Shown piece by piece: positions 1-64,000 of a stretch of DNA of 64,000 nucleotides. The number at the start of each line of letters is the position of its first letter. Within the stretch, counting starts at the first letter, position 1. The translations under genes and the position numbers were made by a program. Below the pieces are notes generated by a model, which had not been told where the DNA came from, did not search any database, and saw only the letters and a program-made list of their open reading frames with translations. The DNA lies in contig BAAHQB010000056.1 of the NCBI GenBank assembly GCA_054601695.1, positions 838,499-902,498 of the forward strand. The letters are read 5' to 3'. Source of the stretch: Amorphochlora amoebiformis (Eukaryota; Cercozoa; Chlorarachniophyceae).

Positions 1-191
1 ATTTATATATATATATATAATACATATATATATATATATATGTATGTATACATTTGTCTAAATATATATTACTTATATTATGTATGTATGTACGTATATA
101 TATATGTATATATGATATACACATATATATATTATATATGTATGTATACATTTGTCTAAATATATATTACTTATATTATGTATGTATGTAC

Positions 192-230
<39 letters not shown>

Positions 231-369
231 ATACATATGTGTGTTATGTGTAATATATATGTATATATGTATATATATATATATATGTATGTGTATGTGT
301 GTGTGTATGTGTGTGTACATGCATACATACATACATACACATATGCATGTGTATATGTGTATGTGTGTG

Positions 370-426
<57 letters not shown>

Positions 427-452
427 GTATATAATGTATATGATTTGTTTAC
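1..452. repeat. TA/TG-rich microsatellite (POLK intron)
   Basis: Imperfect TA, TATG and TG runs, including a direct repeat of a TGTATGTATACATTTGTC segment at 41 and 139. It is the intron after POLK exon 8; no further exon is visible before the window begins. Confidence 0.8.
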
Positions 453-6118
<5,666 letters not shown>

Positions 6119-6457
6119 TGGTTTAACATAGTGAAATAGGGAAGCGGGGGGTTTGAAAGGGCGCCCTTTCTCGGTTGCCTCCGCGTTTGTCTGACCCTGG
6201 GCCGGGTGACTTAAAGATATCTTAAAGATGGATATTGGGATATTAGTCTTTTAATATCAAATCTGATTCGAAACCTCTAAAAGCCGACGTACACACCTCG
6301 ATTACATAACAAAGGGTATCTTTGAGGCTTCTTCCCTCCTTTTCCTGTTTTTCCCTCCCCCCCACCCCCCATTCGCTTATCCTCCCTTCCCCCCACCAGC
6401 AAAAGGAAAATTTACCGAAAAGTTATATCTTTTTTTCGCAGAAAAAAGCGGCGAAAG
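6119..6457. promoter_or_regulatory. Divergent intergenic region between the POLK and PA14-GH63 genes
   Basis: About 340 bases of balanced composition without TA microsatellite, in contrast to everything around it. It lies between the first exons of two divergently transcribed genes, so it should hold both promoters. A pyrimidine-rich run (6330-6400) ends in CGCAG at 6437-6441. That could be a 3' splice site for the plus gene, in which case a 5' exon upstream is missing from my model. No TATA box stands out. Confidence 0.5.
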
Positions 6458-46069
<39,612 letters not shown>

Positions 46070-46094
46070 GCCAACGTCAAACAAGGTCTGCTGT

Positions 46095-46155
<61 letters not shown>

Positions 46156-46305
46156 CTCTAGCCAACGTCAAACAAGGTCTAAATTTTATATTATATCTTT
46201 AGATTGTTGTATCATATATATATGTATGTATATATATATATGTGTGTGTAACTCTGGGCCAATGTCGGCCAAGGTCTAAAATTTAGATTATATGTAGATT
46301 GCTCT

Positions 46306-46345
<40 letters not shown>

Positions 46346-46401
46346 CTAGGCCAACGTCAAACAAGGTCTAAATTTATATTATATCTGTAGACTGTTGTAT
46401 C

Positions 46402-46434
<33 letters not shown>

Positions 46435-46438
46435 TATT

Positions 46439-46489
<51 letters not shown>

Positions 46490-46534
46490 GTAATATATAT
46501 ATATATGCTCATCGTGCTATATATGTATATATAT

Positions 46535-46617
<83 letters not shown>

Positions 46618-46656
46618 GACATACATACATATATATCTATTTGTATATATATACAC

Positions 46657-46690
<34 letters not shown>

Positions 46691-46695
46691 GTATA

Positions 46696-46734
<39 letters not shown>

Positions 46735-46798
46735 TGAATACATATGTATATATACGTTTTATTATTGAATTCTAGATAATAAATAGACTATGTTTATC

Positions 46799-46829
<31 letters not shown>

Positions 46830-46918
46830 ATATATATATATATACTTATATATCTATATATGTATATAGCCTAAATATATATGTGTGTTTATGTATACAA
46901 ATGTGTGAATGGTTATGT

Positions 46919-46961
<43 letters not shown>

Positions 46962-47024
46962 TGGCATATATGTATAATATAATACACCGTAGTGTAAAAT
47001 TGTACATATACTGTAGCACGTATA

Positions 47025-47067
<43 letters not shown>

Positions 47068-47085
47068 ATATATATCATGATATAT

Positions 47086-47118
<33 letters not shown>

Positions 47119-47134
47119 AATATCATTTAAAATT

Positions 47135-47665
47135 AATCCAGCAATTTGTTACCGCAGTGTACACCGGGATGCATGCGAGAGTCTGACTTTTCTGTGGATA
47201 CTAGATCGCGATCTAGACCGGGTACTGAAGTTCTTTTGCTCAACTCGATCAGATCTTGAGCATGCAGTATAATTATAAATCACTAGATCACTGAGTCTCT
47301 TCTAGTCTGGATCATCTGTCTATAACAAGTGTTAGTTCTAGTAGTCTAGGCTGTAGGTAGTTAACAACATGAGTCGACTCTTGCTAGCTACTAGAGCTAG
47401 TCTTAATTGTCTCGATCGTACGTACGTATCGATATCTAGCTAGAAAACTAGCTAGCTATATATCTAGATCTAACTGCTTCTAGCGCTACTACCAGTATAT
47501 ATACTATCTAGACTATATAGCTAGTACTAGTAGTACTCTAGGTACTACTAGACTAGACTACCTAGACTACTACTTAGTACTAGTGCTACCATTCTCTACT
47601 AGGTATAGAGCATGCACTCCTTCTAGTTTAGTACTATGTGGATGTAAAACGTAAAATAATTATAA
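47135..47665. other. CTAG-rich palindromic island between convergent genes
   Basis: About 530 bp without microsatellite but crowded with 4-bp palindromes: CTAG dozens of times, with GATC, CGTACG, TCGA and AGCT. No open frame. Lies between the 3' ends of the GH63 gene and the PUB gene. Confidence 0.8.
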
Positions 47666-47806
47666 AAATATAACGTGGTATTTACATGCTAGCCTGATAA
47701 AAAATTGATCAACTTCTTCATTCAACTGGACATAAAACTGGACTATTCCGACACACAGAAATCTTCGAAACCCCCCCCCGCTGGTGCCGGGCGTTAACTG
47801 GCTAAA

Positions 47807-48986
47807 CTATTCCAGCTTTGTGATCTTCTCATGCGCTACCACTTGGTTATCCTTCTTAAGCTTGTTTTGATGCAGGTGTTTGTAGTCGAACGTGCATTTG
47901 TGTGTATCAGGGAATCTATGAAGCTCGCAGAAGACGTACATGCACCTGCATTCGAAACCTAAGTAGCCGACTTTCCGGTTGCAAGTGAAACAGCGCTTCT
48001 TGTTCTTCTGAATTATTCTCGATCGTTTTTGTACCCCCAGACGGAACCGGTAGACAGCGGCGAGCTTAGTGCGCGCCCTCTTTAGGCTTAGCTTCCATTT
48101 CTTCTTGGAGTCTCGAGCCTTCTTCTCTTGTGTTGCTGCAATCGAGGACGACTTCTTCACGGGGTCCACGCCCATGAATCTTTTCTTGTAGCAGACAGAG
48201 CAAAGACCGTCCTGATCCGAGCTACCCCAGAACCCGCATGGGCAAAGGACTTTCCTGGGCTTGGGAACAGACTTAGTCCCCCCTGACTTGATGTCCTGGA
48301 GTTTCTCTTTCAGGAGCGAAATAGCGAGCTTGATGATCTCGATCTTTGCGTCCTTGAGGACCAAATACTTTGTCTTCTTATCCCCGATCTCCATCTCAAC
48401 ATACCCACAAGCGTTCACAAGCTCCAGACCCCCCTTGACACCCGTGATGAACTTTTTCACCACCACGTTCCCCATTTGCAGCCTGCGGTTCCGGATGTCA
48501 GAAGGTTTTTTCTCCACCTTCTGAAGGATCTTGAGCACCGCCTTCACCGAGGCGGTTTGAACCGAGAGCTTATTCTCGGAGTATTTGTCCAGGGCGTTTA
48601 TCATCTGTTGTCGTGAAAATTCAGCAGCCGAATTGCCGTTCTGAGCGGATTTCTCCGTCCTGGGGTAGTAGACAGTGGACACGTCATTAGGTAAACAACA
48701 TTCCTCTGACAACTGAAAGAAAGGAAGAACAGATACAAAACGATTATGAGGCATACCTATCTCTTTGGTCTGCCATCTGCTTAGCCAGGGCAACCAGGGA
48801 GGCCTCAAGTTCCTTGACGGTAGCGCTGTCCTTAATGACCTTGGCTATTTTCGTGTTCTCGTTTTGAAGCATCTGGACGAGCGAATTCTTCTCTTGACCA
48901 GACAAGCCCTCAAGGCCTCTAACTGTCTCGAGAACCTTTTGCTGGTTCCAGGGGGTGTTGGTTCCAACGGGGATATGCGAAGTCAT
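47807..48986 (-). CDS. PUB - A20 - AN1 zinc-finger protein, two exons, 360 aa
   Basis: Exons 48757-48986 and 47807-48659. The intron 48660-48756 (GTATGC...CCCAG, with CTAATGAC as a good branch site) joins phase 2 to phase 2. A CAG at 48713 would look closer but breaks the frame. Residues 1-77 are mostly helical, possibly coiled. A PUB fold follows at about 100-180 ([20 protein letters not shown], then [11 protein letters not shown]). Next is an A20-type finger at 216-233 (C216, C218, C230, C233), a basic linker, and a complete AN1 finger at 300-332 (C-x2-C-x10-C-x-C-x4-C-x2-H-x5-H-x-C). PUB domains bind p97/Cdc48, and A20/AN1 fingers bind ubiquitin or act in stress responses; a p97-ubiquitin adaptor is an inference. 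The first A20 pair is CPC rather than the usual C-x2-4-C. The start at 48986 is the most likely of several in-frame ATGs. GC-richer and almost free of microsatellite. Confidence 0.9.
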
Positions 48987-49116
48987 GAGAGTCCCGTGTC
49001 GGGGAAGCCGCAGGTTTCTTTCTTGGGGGAGCCGCGTAGTTTTTCCTAAATTTAACTTTTCGGTTCCAATCAAAAACTTGAAATTTGGATGTCCGGAACA
49101 TTCGAGTGGGTTCTAA

Positions 49117-49281
49117 ATGGAAACCCCCCTTCCCCCCCCCCCTTCTTCCCCCCCCTCTTCCCTTCCCCCTCCCCCCCCCCCTTCCCCCCCTCCCCCCCCC
49201 CTTCCCCCTTCCCCCCTTTCCCCCTCTTCCCCCCCTCCCCCCCCTTCCCCCCCTCCCCCCCCCCCCCCTTCCCCCCCCCGC
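49117..49281 (-). promoter_or_regulatory. G-run tract upstream of the PUB-A20-AN1 gene
   Basis: On the plus strand this is nearly uninterrupted C runs with TT spacers; on the coding strand it is G runs of four to ten separated by AA. It starts about 130 bases upstream of the chosen ATG. It can form G-quadruplexes on the sense strand and may be part of the promoter. No other promoter element is recognisable. Confidence 0.4.
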
Positions 49282-49439
49282 TTCGCCCCACCCTCTCCTG
49301 ATTTCTCTGTATCCACGGGTGAGGTAGGGGGCTCTCCACGGATACGGCGATGGTAGGGTCAAATGAATTCCAGTAATGCCACCGCATGCATCTTTTTTGC
49401 TGGATCGCACATTGACAAATTCTACGCACAACACACACA

Positions 49440-49452
49440 TATATATTACAAA

Positions 49453-49493
<41 letters not shown>

Positions 49494-49533
49494 ATATGTG
49501 TATATAATATATATTATATATTTTCCTATATAT

Positions 49534-49596
<63 letters not shown>

Positions 49597-49665
49597 ATGT
49601 ATATATGTATGTATATATGTATATATGTGTATATACGTGTTGTATATGTGTAATATATGCATGCA

Positions 49666-49715
<50 letters not shown>

Positions 49716-49802
49716 TAATACAATATAATACATACACATATATATATATATATATTTACATATATAATGTAATATGTATTTGTATATATATATTTATATT
49801 TA

Positions 49803-49839
<37 letters not shown>

Positions 49840-49845
49840 AATATA

Positions 49846-49878
<33 letters not shown>

Positions 49879-50101
49879 ATATAATATAATATATATAATA
49901 TAATGTAATGTATGTGTATATGTGTATATTTATATGTAATATTATATATATATATATATATATATAAACATGATATACACAAATATATATATATATATAT
50001 ATATAAACATGATATACACAACGTAATATTATATGTGTATACAAAATTATATATATATATATATATATAACATAATATATACAACGTAATATTAATATTA
50101 A

Positions 50102-50134
<33 letters not shown>

Positions 50135-50160
50135 TATAATCCAAGACCCCAAAGAAATTC
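49440..50160. repeat. (TA)n spacer between the PUB gene and 5S
   Basis: TA tracts; GATATACACAA-type direct repeats at 49970-50030 with ATAACGTAATATTA variants. A poly-A stretch (50161-50190) follows. Confidence 0.8.
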
Positions 50161-50194
50161 AAAAAAAAAAAAATTCAAAAAAAAAAAAAACTGG

Positions 50195-50204
50195 AAAAAA
50201 AATA
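50195..50204 (-). terminator. Pol III terminator of the 5S gene
   Basis: Eight A on the plus strand (50195-50202), i.e. T8 on the 5S coding strand two bases after the mature 3' end. Further T runs follow (50161-50190). Confidence 0.85.
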
Positions 50205-50323
50205 GGATACCACAACGCCGTGTTCCCGCCTGGTCCCCCACGGCAGTACTAACGAGTCCCAACGACGCTTAACTTCCGAGTTCGGCAGGGATCGGGTGTA
50301 TTAGCCGTGGTATGGTGGTATCC
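50205..50323 (-). rRNA. 5S ribosomal RNA, 119 nt
   Basis: The reverse complement begins GGATACCACCATACCACGGC and ends GTTGTGGTATCC, so helix I pairs end to end (GGATACCAC with GTGGTATCC). Internal landmarks are CCCGATCCCTGCCGAACTCG, GAAGTTAAGCG (box A region) and the box C region around GTACTGCCGTGG. Length and structure are those of a eukaryotic 5S gene; it appears intact. It is a single copy here, not a tandem array. Confidence 0.97.
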
Positions 50324-50719
50324 ATGAGACAAGAGATATTCCTCCGACATTCAGAACAAATTTATTTTTTCGAACAGTTGAACCACACACACAAACGACC
50401 CCACGAGATATCAAGCCCCCCCCATCAGGACGCCAACACCAGATCAACGTTCAAATTAAGGCTATACGAGTTATAGAGTAGTTGGGTTTGCAATGACGAC
50501 TCTCTACGAGAGACTTGATTTCAACGGCATCTCGGAATGGTTCCAGCCAGGGTAACACCTTTCGAGGGTTGGGGGGGGGGTGTTAGGTGTTTCGATTCCA
50601 GGTAATTCGTGATATCGAAGGACGTGGGTCAGTAAATTGAGACGCACACGCGCTTTTTCGATTTGCAGTCGAGAAGTAGTCGTTTCCACCGGATGAATTC
50701 ATTTATGTAAAAATTGCAA
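50324..50719. other. Non-repetitive spacer upstream of 5S
   Basis: Balanced composition, short frames only (one of 61 codons on the minus strand, METTTSRLQIEK..., which I do not trust). Contains two G/C homopolymer runs. Probably the 5S upstream region plus the 3' end of the minus gene. Confidence 0.5.
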
Positions 50720-51210
50720 CTATAATGGCGACACCAAGGGTTGAAAATTCATGGGAGGACATAGGGGGAAAGGCAAAGGCGGCGAAGGAGACCCCATGTT
50801 CTCAGTCCACGTGTCAGCCGTTGACACGTCCTTCGGATGGTATTTGACAATTTTACCTAACTTGTCCATAGCACGCATTTCCGTCCCGCTCATGTCCCGC
50901 TTAACGATCCAAATGGCGTGCGGTGTGAGCGCGGGGTTGACAATGATGTGCACGACGATTCTCCTGTGGTTCACTTCCAACGCGCCGAGGCCCTCGTATT
51001 GCGTGATGGTCTCTGGGTTGCTCTTGTGACCTGCTCTCACGAAAAACTTCTTTCGAATTTGACGGACCAGATATCACGTGTCGGCAGGTAGGTGTCGTGC
51101 AGGTCTCGAAAGCCTTCACCATCGAAATGTTCCGGTAATTTCTCTTCCATCCTGTGCAGGGGTAATATTACGGTCTTTTTTTTTGGAACTACGTAGCTCT
51201 GAGGGTAACC
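50720..51210 (-). CDS. Unrecognised protein-coding exon(s) with an apparent frame break
   Basis: Two open stretches in different frames look like one protein. Frame 1 runs from about 51210 to 51037 and contains YPQSYVVPKKKTVILPL and LPEHFDGEGFRDLHDTYLP. Frame 2 runs from about 51046 to 50720 and contains FVRAGHKSNPETITQYEGLG and HAIWIVKRDMSGTEMRAMD. They meet at a T5 run (about 51042-51046), where one missing T would explain the break. A short intron starting GTGAGA at the same place and ending CACAG is the alternative. Composition is balanced, non-repetitive and protein-like. I do not recognise the family. It may continue upstream in exons at 52391-53041. Confidence 0.5.
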
Positions 51211-51259
51211 CTTTGGGGATCACAGCCACCCGTTGGTGGGAGACACGACCCTTAACAAA

Positions 51260-52390
<1,131 letters not shown>

Positions 52391-52441
52391 CAAATGCTCA
52401 CACGTCTCTGCAGTTGGCATATCCAGCACTCATATACACAT

Positions 52442-52473
<32 letters not shown>

Positions 52474-52545
52474 GTATATATGTATACTTCCTCTCTCCCT
52501 TTTCTCTCGCTGATTCCACACGGTATATATATATACATATGTATG

Positions 52546-52635
<90 letters not shown>

Positions 52636-52642
52636 TATATAT

Positions 52643-52704
<62 letters not shown>

Positions 52705-52710
52705 ATATAT

Positions 52711-52742
<32 letters not shown>

Positions 52743-52819
52743 TTTGTATCTGTAATAGAATATATATGTTATACATATGTATGGTTTTCCTTTCCACGTT
52801 CCTCCCATTCCACATAGGC

Positions 52820-52904
<85 letters not shown>

Positions 52905-53041
52905 GTACATACTTACATACAATACATACATATAGAATATGCATGTATGTATATACCACCCCCTTAAATGTATGAAATGCAAAGAGAATTGACAAGCCTA
53001 AGTTGTTCGACACACGCTACGAGTGCCATTACTATCGCCTA
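52391..53041 (-). CDS. Possible upstream exons of the unrecognised minus-strand gene
   Basis: Three non-repetitive islands on the minus strand. 52391-52428 ([12 protein letters not shown], donor GTGAGT). About 52785-52819 (behind [15 protein letters not shown] in one frame). About 52962-53041 ([14 protein letters not shown], behind CATAG). The first has its donor edge repeated in tandem at 52000-52320, which marks real exons elsewhere in this window. I could not fix the phases between them or to 51210. Confidence 0.35.
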
Positions 53042-53264
53042 TGCATATACAAATATATATATACACATATAAACACATATAATACATACATATATATATA
53101 ATTATATATATATATATATATATATAATATTATATATATATATATATAAATATATAAATAAATACATACATACATACATACTGTATGTAAAAATATCCGC
53201 ACTAAATATGAGCATATCAATGCATCTATCCAAAGCGTCACTTGTGTTTGGCATTAGAATCGTG

Positions 53265-53287
53265 TGATATCTCTCTCTCCCTCGCTC

Positions 53288-53338
<51 letters not shown>

Positions 53339-53425
53339 CTATATATCTATCCATCTCTCTATCTATCTATCTATCTCTCTATCTATCTATCTACCTATCT
53401 ATCTATCTATCTATCTATCTATCTC

Positions 53426-53496
<71 letters not shown>

Positions 53497-53518
53497 CTCT
53501 ATCTATCTATCTATCTAC
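53265..53518. repeat. (CT)n then (CTAT)n array
   Basis: CTCTCT to 53320, then about 45 CTAT units with CTCT variants. Confidence 0.95.
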
Positions 53519-53599
53519 ACGAAATGACGTGGGATCACATCGTTCTACGCATACACACTAGATACAGTTGCGAGAAATGGACTCTGCATATCCCGATTA

Positions 53600-54505
53600 T
53601 TATCCGGAATTTTATTAGGACGTAGACATGCAGTACTAGAGACTCTATTCGTAGCACTTGTACAACTCACATTCGCACATAGTATATTGTGCCATTTTTG
53701 CGCCGAGAAAAAAAAGTTTTCGAGATTAAATAATGATTAAGTGTATCTATCATATACATGTACTGATGATTGTATCGACAAATGAACTAGGCTATTCATA
53801 TCTTACGTATCATGCATGACTGCCGTCTGTACGCAACAATATACACATTGGTTTTCGTTCATTTGAATTATGCCTACGACGCACGATGTGCACTTCCGTA
53901 CTGTAGTGGGCGTCTTATAACTACTAGTACTCTTGTACACTCTAGGTCTAGGTTGATACGTACGCACATTAATATTATGACTTAGAGGTAACTGACACAC
54001 GCAGTTAAGTTTGTTACAATACGTAGGCAATAAGTTGTAGGAATATACGCACGTACGTATGTACGTATCATGAAATCATGATTACATGAATTAGTATACT
54101 CATATGTACGTACGTCTAAACGTATACATGTGCATTAATGCATGCGTACACGTACGTACTACATGAGTTAATATAATGCATATGTACGTACGTATGCATA
54201 TTGTTCAACACAACATATATGCCTATACGGACATGCATATACGTACGTATGCTTAATCTAGATAATGCATTATCCGAGGCTGCTATGTCATCACATCATA
54301 TACAATACTAATCATAACTCGATTGTATAGCTACGACATCGACCTAGCCTAGCTGTCTAGATCTATTGCCCGTAGGGTCATATATATAGTAGTCATATAC
54401 TTGTCTTATTTATTCACAATATCCATCCGCGTTCAGTTATACGCACGTACGTACGTACGTACGTATGTACGTACGTATACGACAAGCAAACACTCGAAGA
54501 TGATC
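53600..54505. other. ACGT/GTAC-rich palindromic island
   Basis: Non-microsatellite DNA full of ACGTACGT, GTAC, CATG, TGCATG and TACGTA, ending in a (ACGT)n run at 54444-54478. A 75-codon minus frame (53803-54030) has no family match. Lies between two minus-strand genes. Confidence 0.75.
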
Positions 54506-54507
54506 AA

Positions 54508-54925
54508 TATTATTATACCCAAGTAAGTATCCAATCCTTTCTCTAATTTATTCAAAAAAAAAAAAAAACCAACTTTGGGGCGTCATCTGATCGTTATTAT
54601 TATCCCCAAGTAAGTATCCAATCCTTTCTCTAATTTATTCCAAAAAAAAAAAAAAACAACTTTGGGGCGTCATCTGATCGTTATTATTATCCCAAGTAAG
54701 TATCCAATCCTTTCTCTAATTTATTCAAAAAAAAAAAAAAACCAACTTTGGGGCGTCGTTATTATTATCCCAAGTAAGTATCCAATCCTTTCTCTAATTT
54801 ATTCAAAAAAAAAAAAAAAACCAACTTTTGGGAAGTCATCTGATCATTATTATTATCCCAAGTATGTATCCAATCCTTTCTCTAATTTATTCAAAAACAA
54901 AAACAACTTTGGGGCGGGCGTCATC
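54508..54925. repeat. Five tandem copies of a 70-85 bp unit
   Basis: ATTATCCCAAGTAAGTATCC ... CTCTAATTTATTC, poly-A of 5-16, then CCAACTTTGGGGCGTCATCT. Copies differ mostly in the A-run; one lacks CATCTGATC. Confidence 0.95.
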
Positions 54926-55225
54926 AGCGCGAAAAGATGCGCACACACACACAGCCGTATGCACGCACGACCCTTTATGCACGACCCTTTATTATACTCC
55001 TGGGATGGGGCCTCCAGGCATCATGGCCGCGTGGGGTGCCGGCAGGTGGTCTTCGGACTCGTGACCTTGTGTGTTACATAGAGGTGGAAATTTAGGTATA
55101 TTTAGTCGTCTAAGTGTGTGTTTAGGTATATTTAGTCGTCTAAGTGTGTGACAAAGGGATGAATATCGTGTAGGTATATGTGTATATGTATGTGTATGTT
55201 TGAGTGTGTGTGTATGTAATATATA

Positions 55226-55256
<31 letters not shown>

Positions 55257-55261
55257 GTGTT

Positions 55262-55300
<39 letters not shown>

Positions 55301-55317
55301 GTATATATTATATAATG
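54926..55317. other. GC-richer spacer and TG/TATG microsatellite downstream of the golgin gene
   Basis: A 150-bp balanced stretch (one plus frame reads YTPGMGPPGIMAAW, not convincing), a 31-bp direct repeat of TTTAGGTATATTTAGTCGTC at 55091 and 55121, then TATG repeats to the golgin stop codon. Confidence 0.5.
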
Positions 55318-63700
<8,383 letters not shown>

Positions 63701-63728
63701 CTATATATATATATATATATATAAATAA

Positions 63729-63774
<46 letters not shown>

Positions 63775-63866
63775 ATATATATATATAATATTATATATAT
63801 ATATATACATATATGTATATGTATATATATCCCTCAAGCTTACTCCTTGGTTTCCCTCCCTCATCC

Positions 63867-63909
<43 letters not shown>

Positions 63910-64000
63910 TTATATACATATGTATATGTATATATATACATATATTGTATACATTTTATAAAATATATATGTATGATATTAATGTTAAGACACGGATGTG

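Noticed and set aside
48708-48756. A 48-bp intron in the PUB gene using CAG at 48713
   Set aside because: Gives a phase error; the CCCAG at 48660-48664 joins in frame.
49089-49356. Proline-rich frames PPPPPP on the plus strand
   Set aside because: Translation of C-run DNA in the upstream region of the PUB gene; open in all three frames.
53803-54030. 75-codon minus-strand frame with several cysteines
   Set aside because: Starts in palindrome-rich DNA, has no family match, no splice context and no neighbours supporting it.

Overview
The window is nuclear DNA of an unidentified eukaryote, probably a microbial one (protist). Evidence: GT-AG and occasional GC-AG introns, a 5S rRNA gene, TTAGGG-type repeats, and eukaryote-only protein families (a golgin-84-like tether, DNA polymerase kappa, a PUB/A20/AN1 zinc-finger protein). 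No bacterial signature is visible. The species cannot be named from this sequence. More than 90% is simple sequence: (TA)n everywhere, (CATA)n, (CT)n/(GA)n and telomere-like TTAGGG/CCCTAA arrays. The long open frames in it ([28 protein letters not shown]) are translated microsatellite and not proteins.

The real coding matter is tiny exons (22-132 nt in the large central gene) scattered in the repeats. I found them as short non-repetitive islands bounded by AG and GT, and joined them by reading-frame phase. Layout: (1) 0.45-6.1 kb, minus: the N-terminal part of a DNA polymerase kappa gene, running off the left edge. (2) 6.1-6.4 kb: a GC-richer divergent promoter. (3) 6.46-46.07 kb, plus: one gene of about 40 exons and roughly 780 codons, encoding a PA14 domain followed by a GH63-type (alpha/alpha)6 glycosidase; about 6% of its 39.6 kb is coding. 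(4) 47.1-47.7 kb: a CTAG-rich palindromic island between convergent genes. (5) 47.8-49.0 kb, minus: a two-exon PUB-A20-AN1 protein, the only compact gene. (6) 50.2 kb, minus: 5S rRNA. (7) 50.7-53.0 kb, minus: an unrecognised gene with an apparent frame break. (8) 53.6-54.5 kb: an ACGT-rich palindromic island. (9) 55.3-63.7 kb, minus: the C-terminal half of a golgin-84-like gene, running off the right edge.

The most unusual property is what fills the introns. Next to many exons lie several truncated copies of the exon edge with its splice site, separated by (TA)n, sometimes inverted. Several introns run from splice site to splice site in telomere repeat, and wherever a telomere array abuts a 3' splice site it is in the CCCTAA sense, which supplies CTAAC branch-point-like and pyrimidine-rich matter. 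The genes share no obvious pathway (translesion synthesis, glycan or glucoside hydrolysis, ubiquitin/p97-type stress response, Golgi tethering). What links them is this intron architecture.
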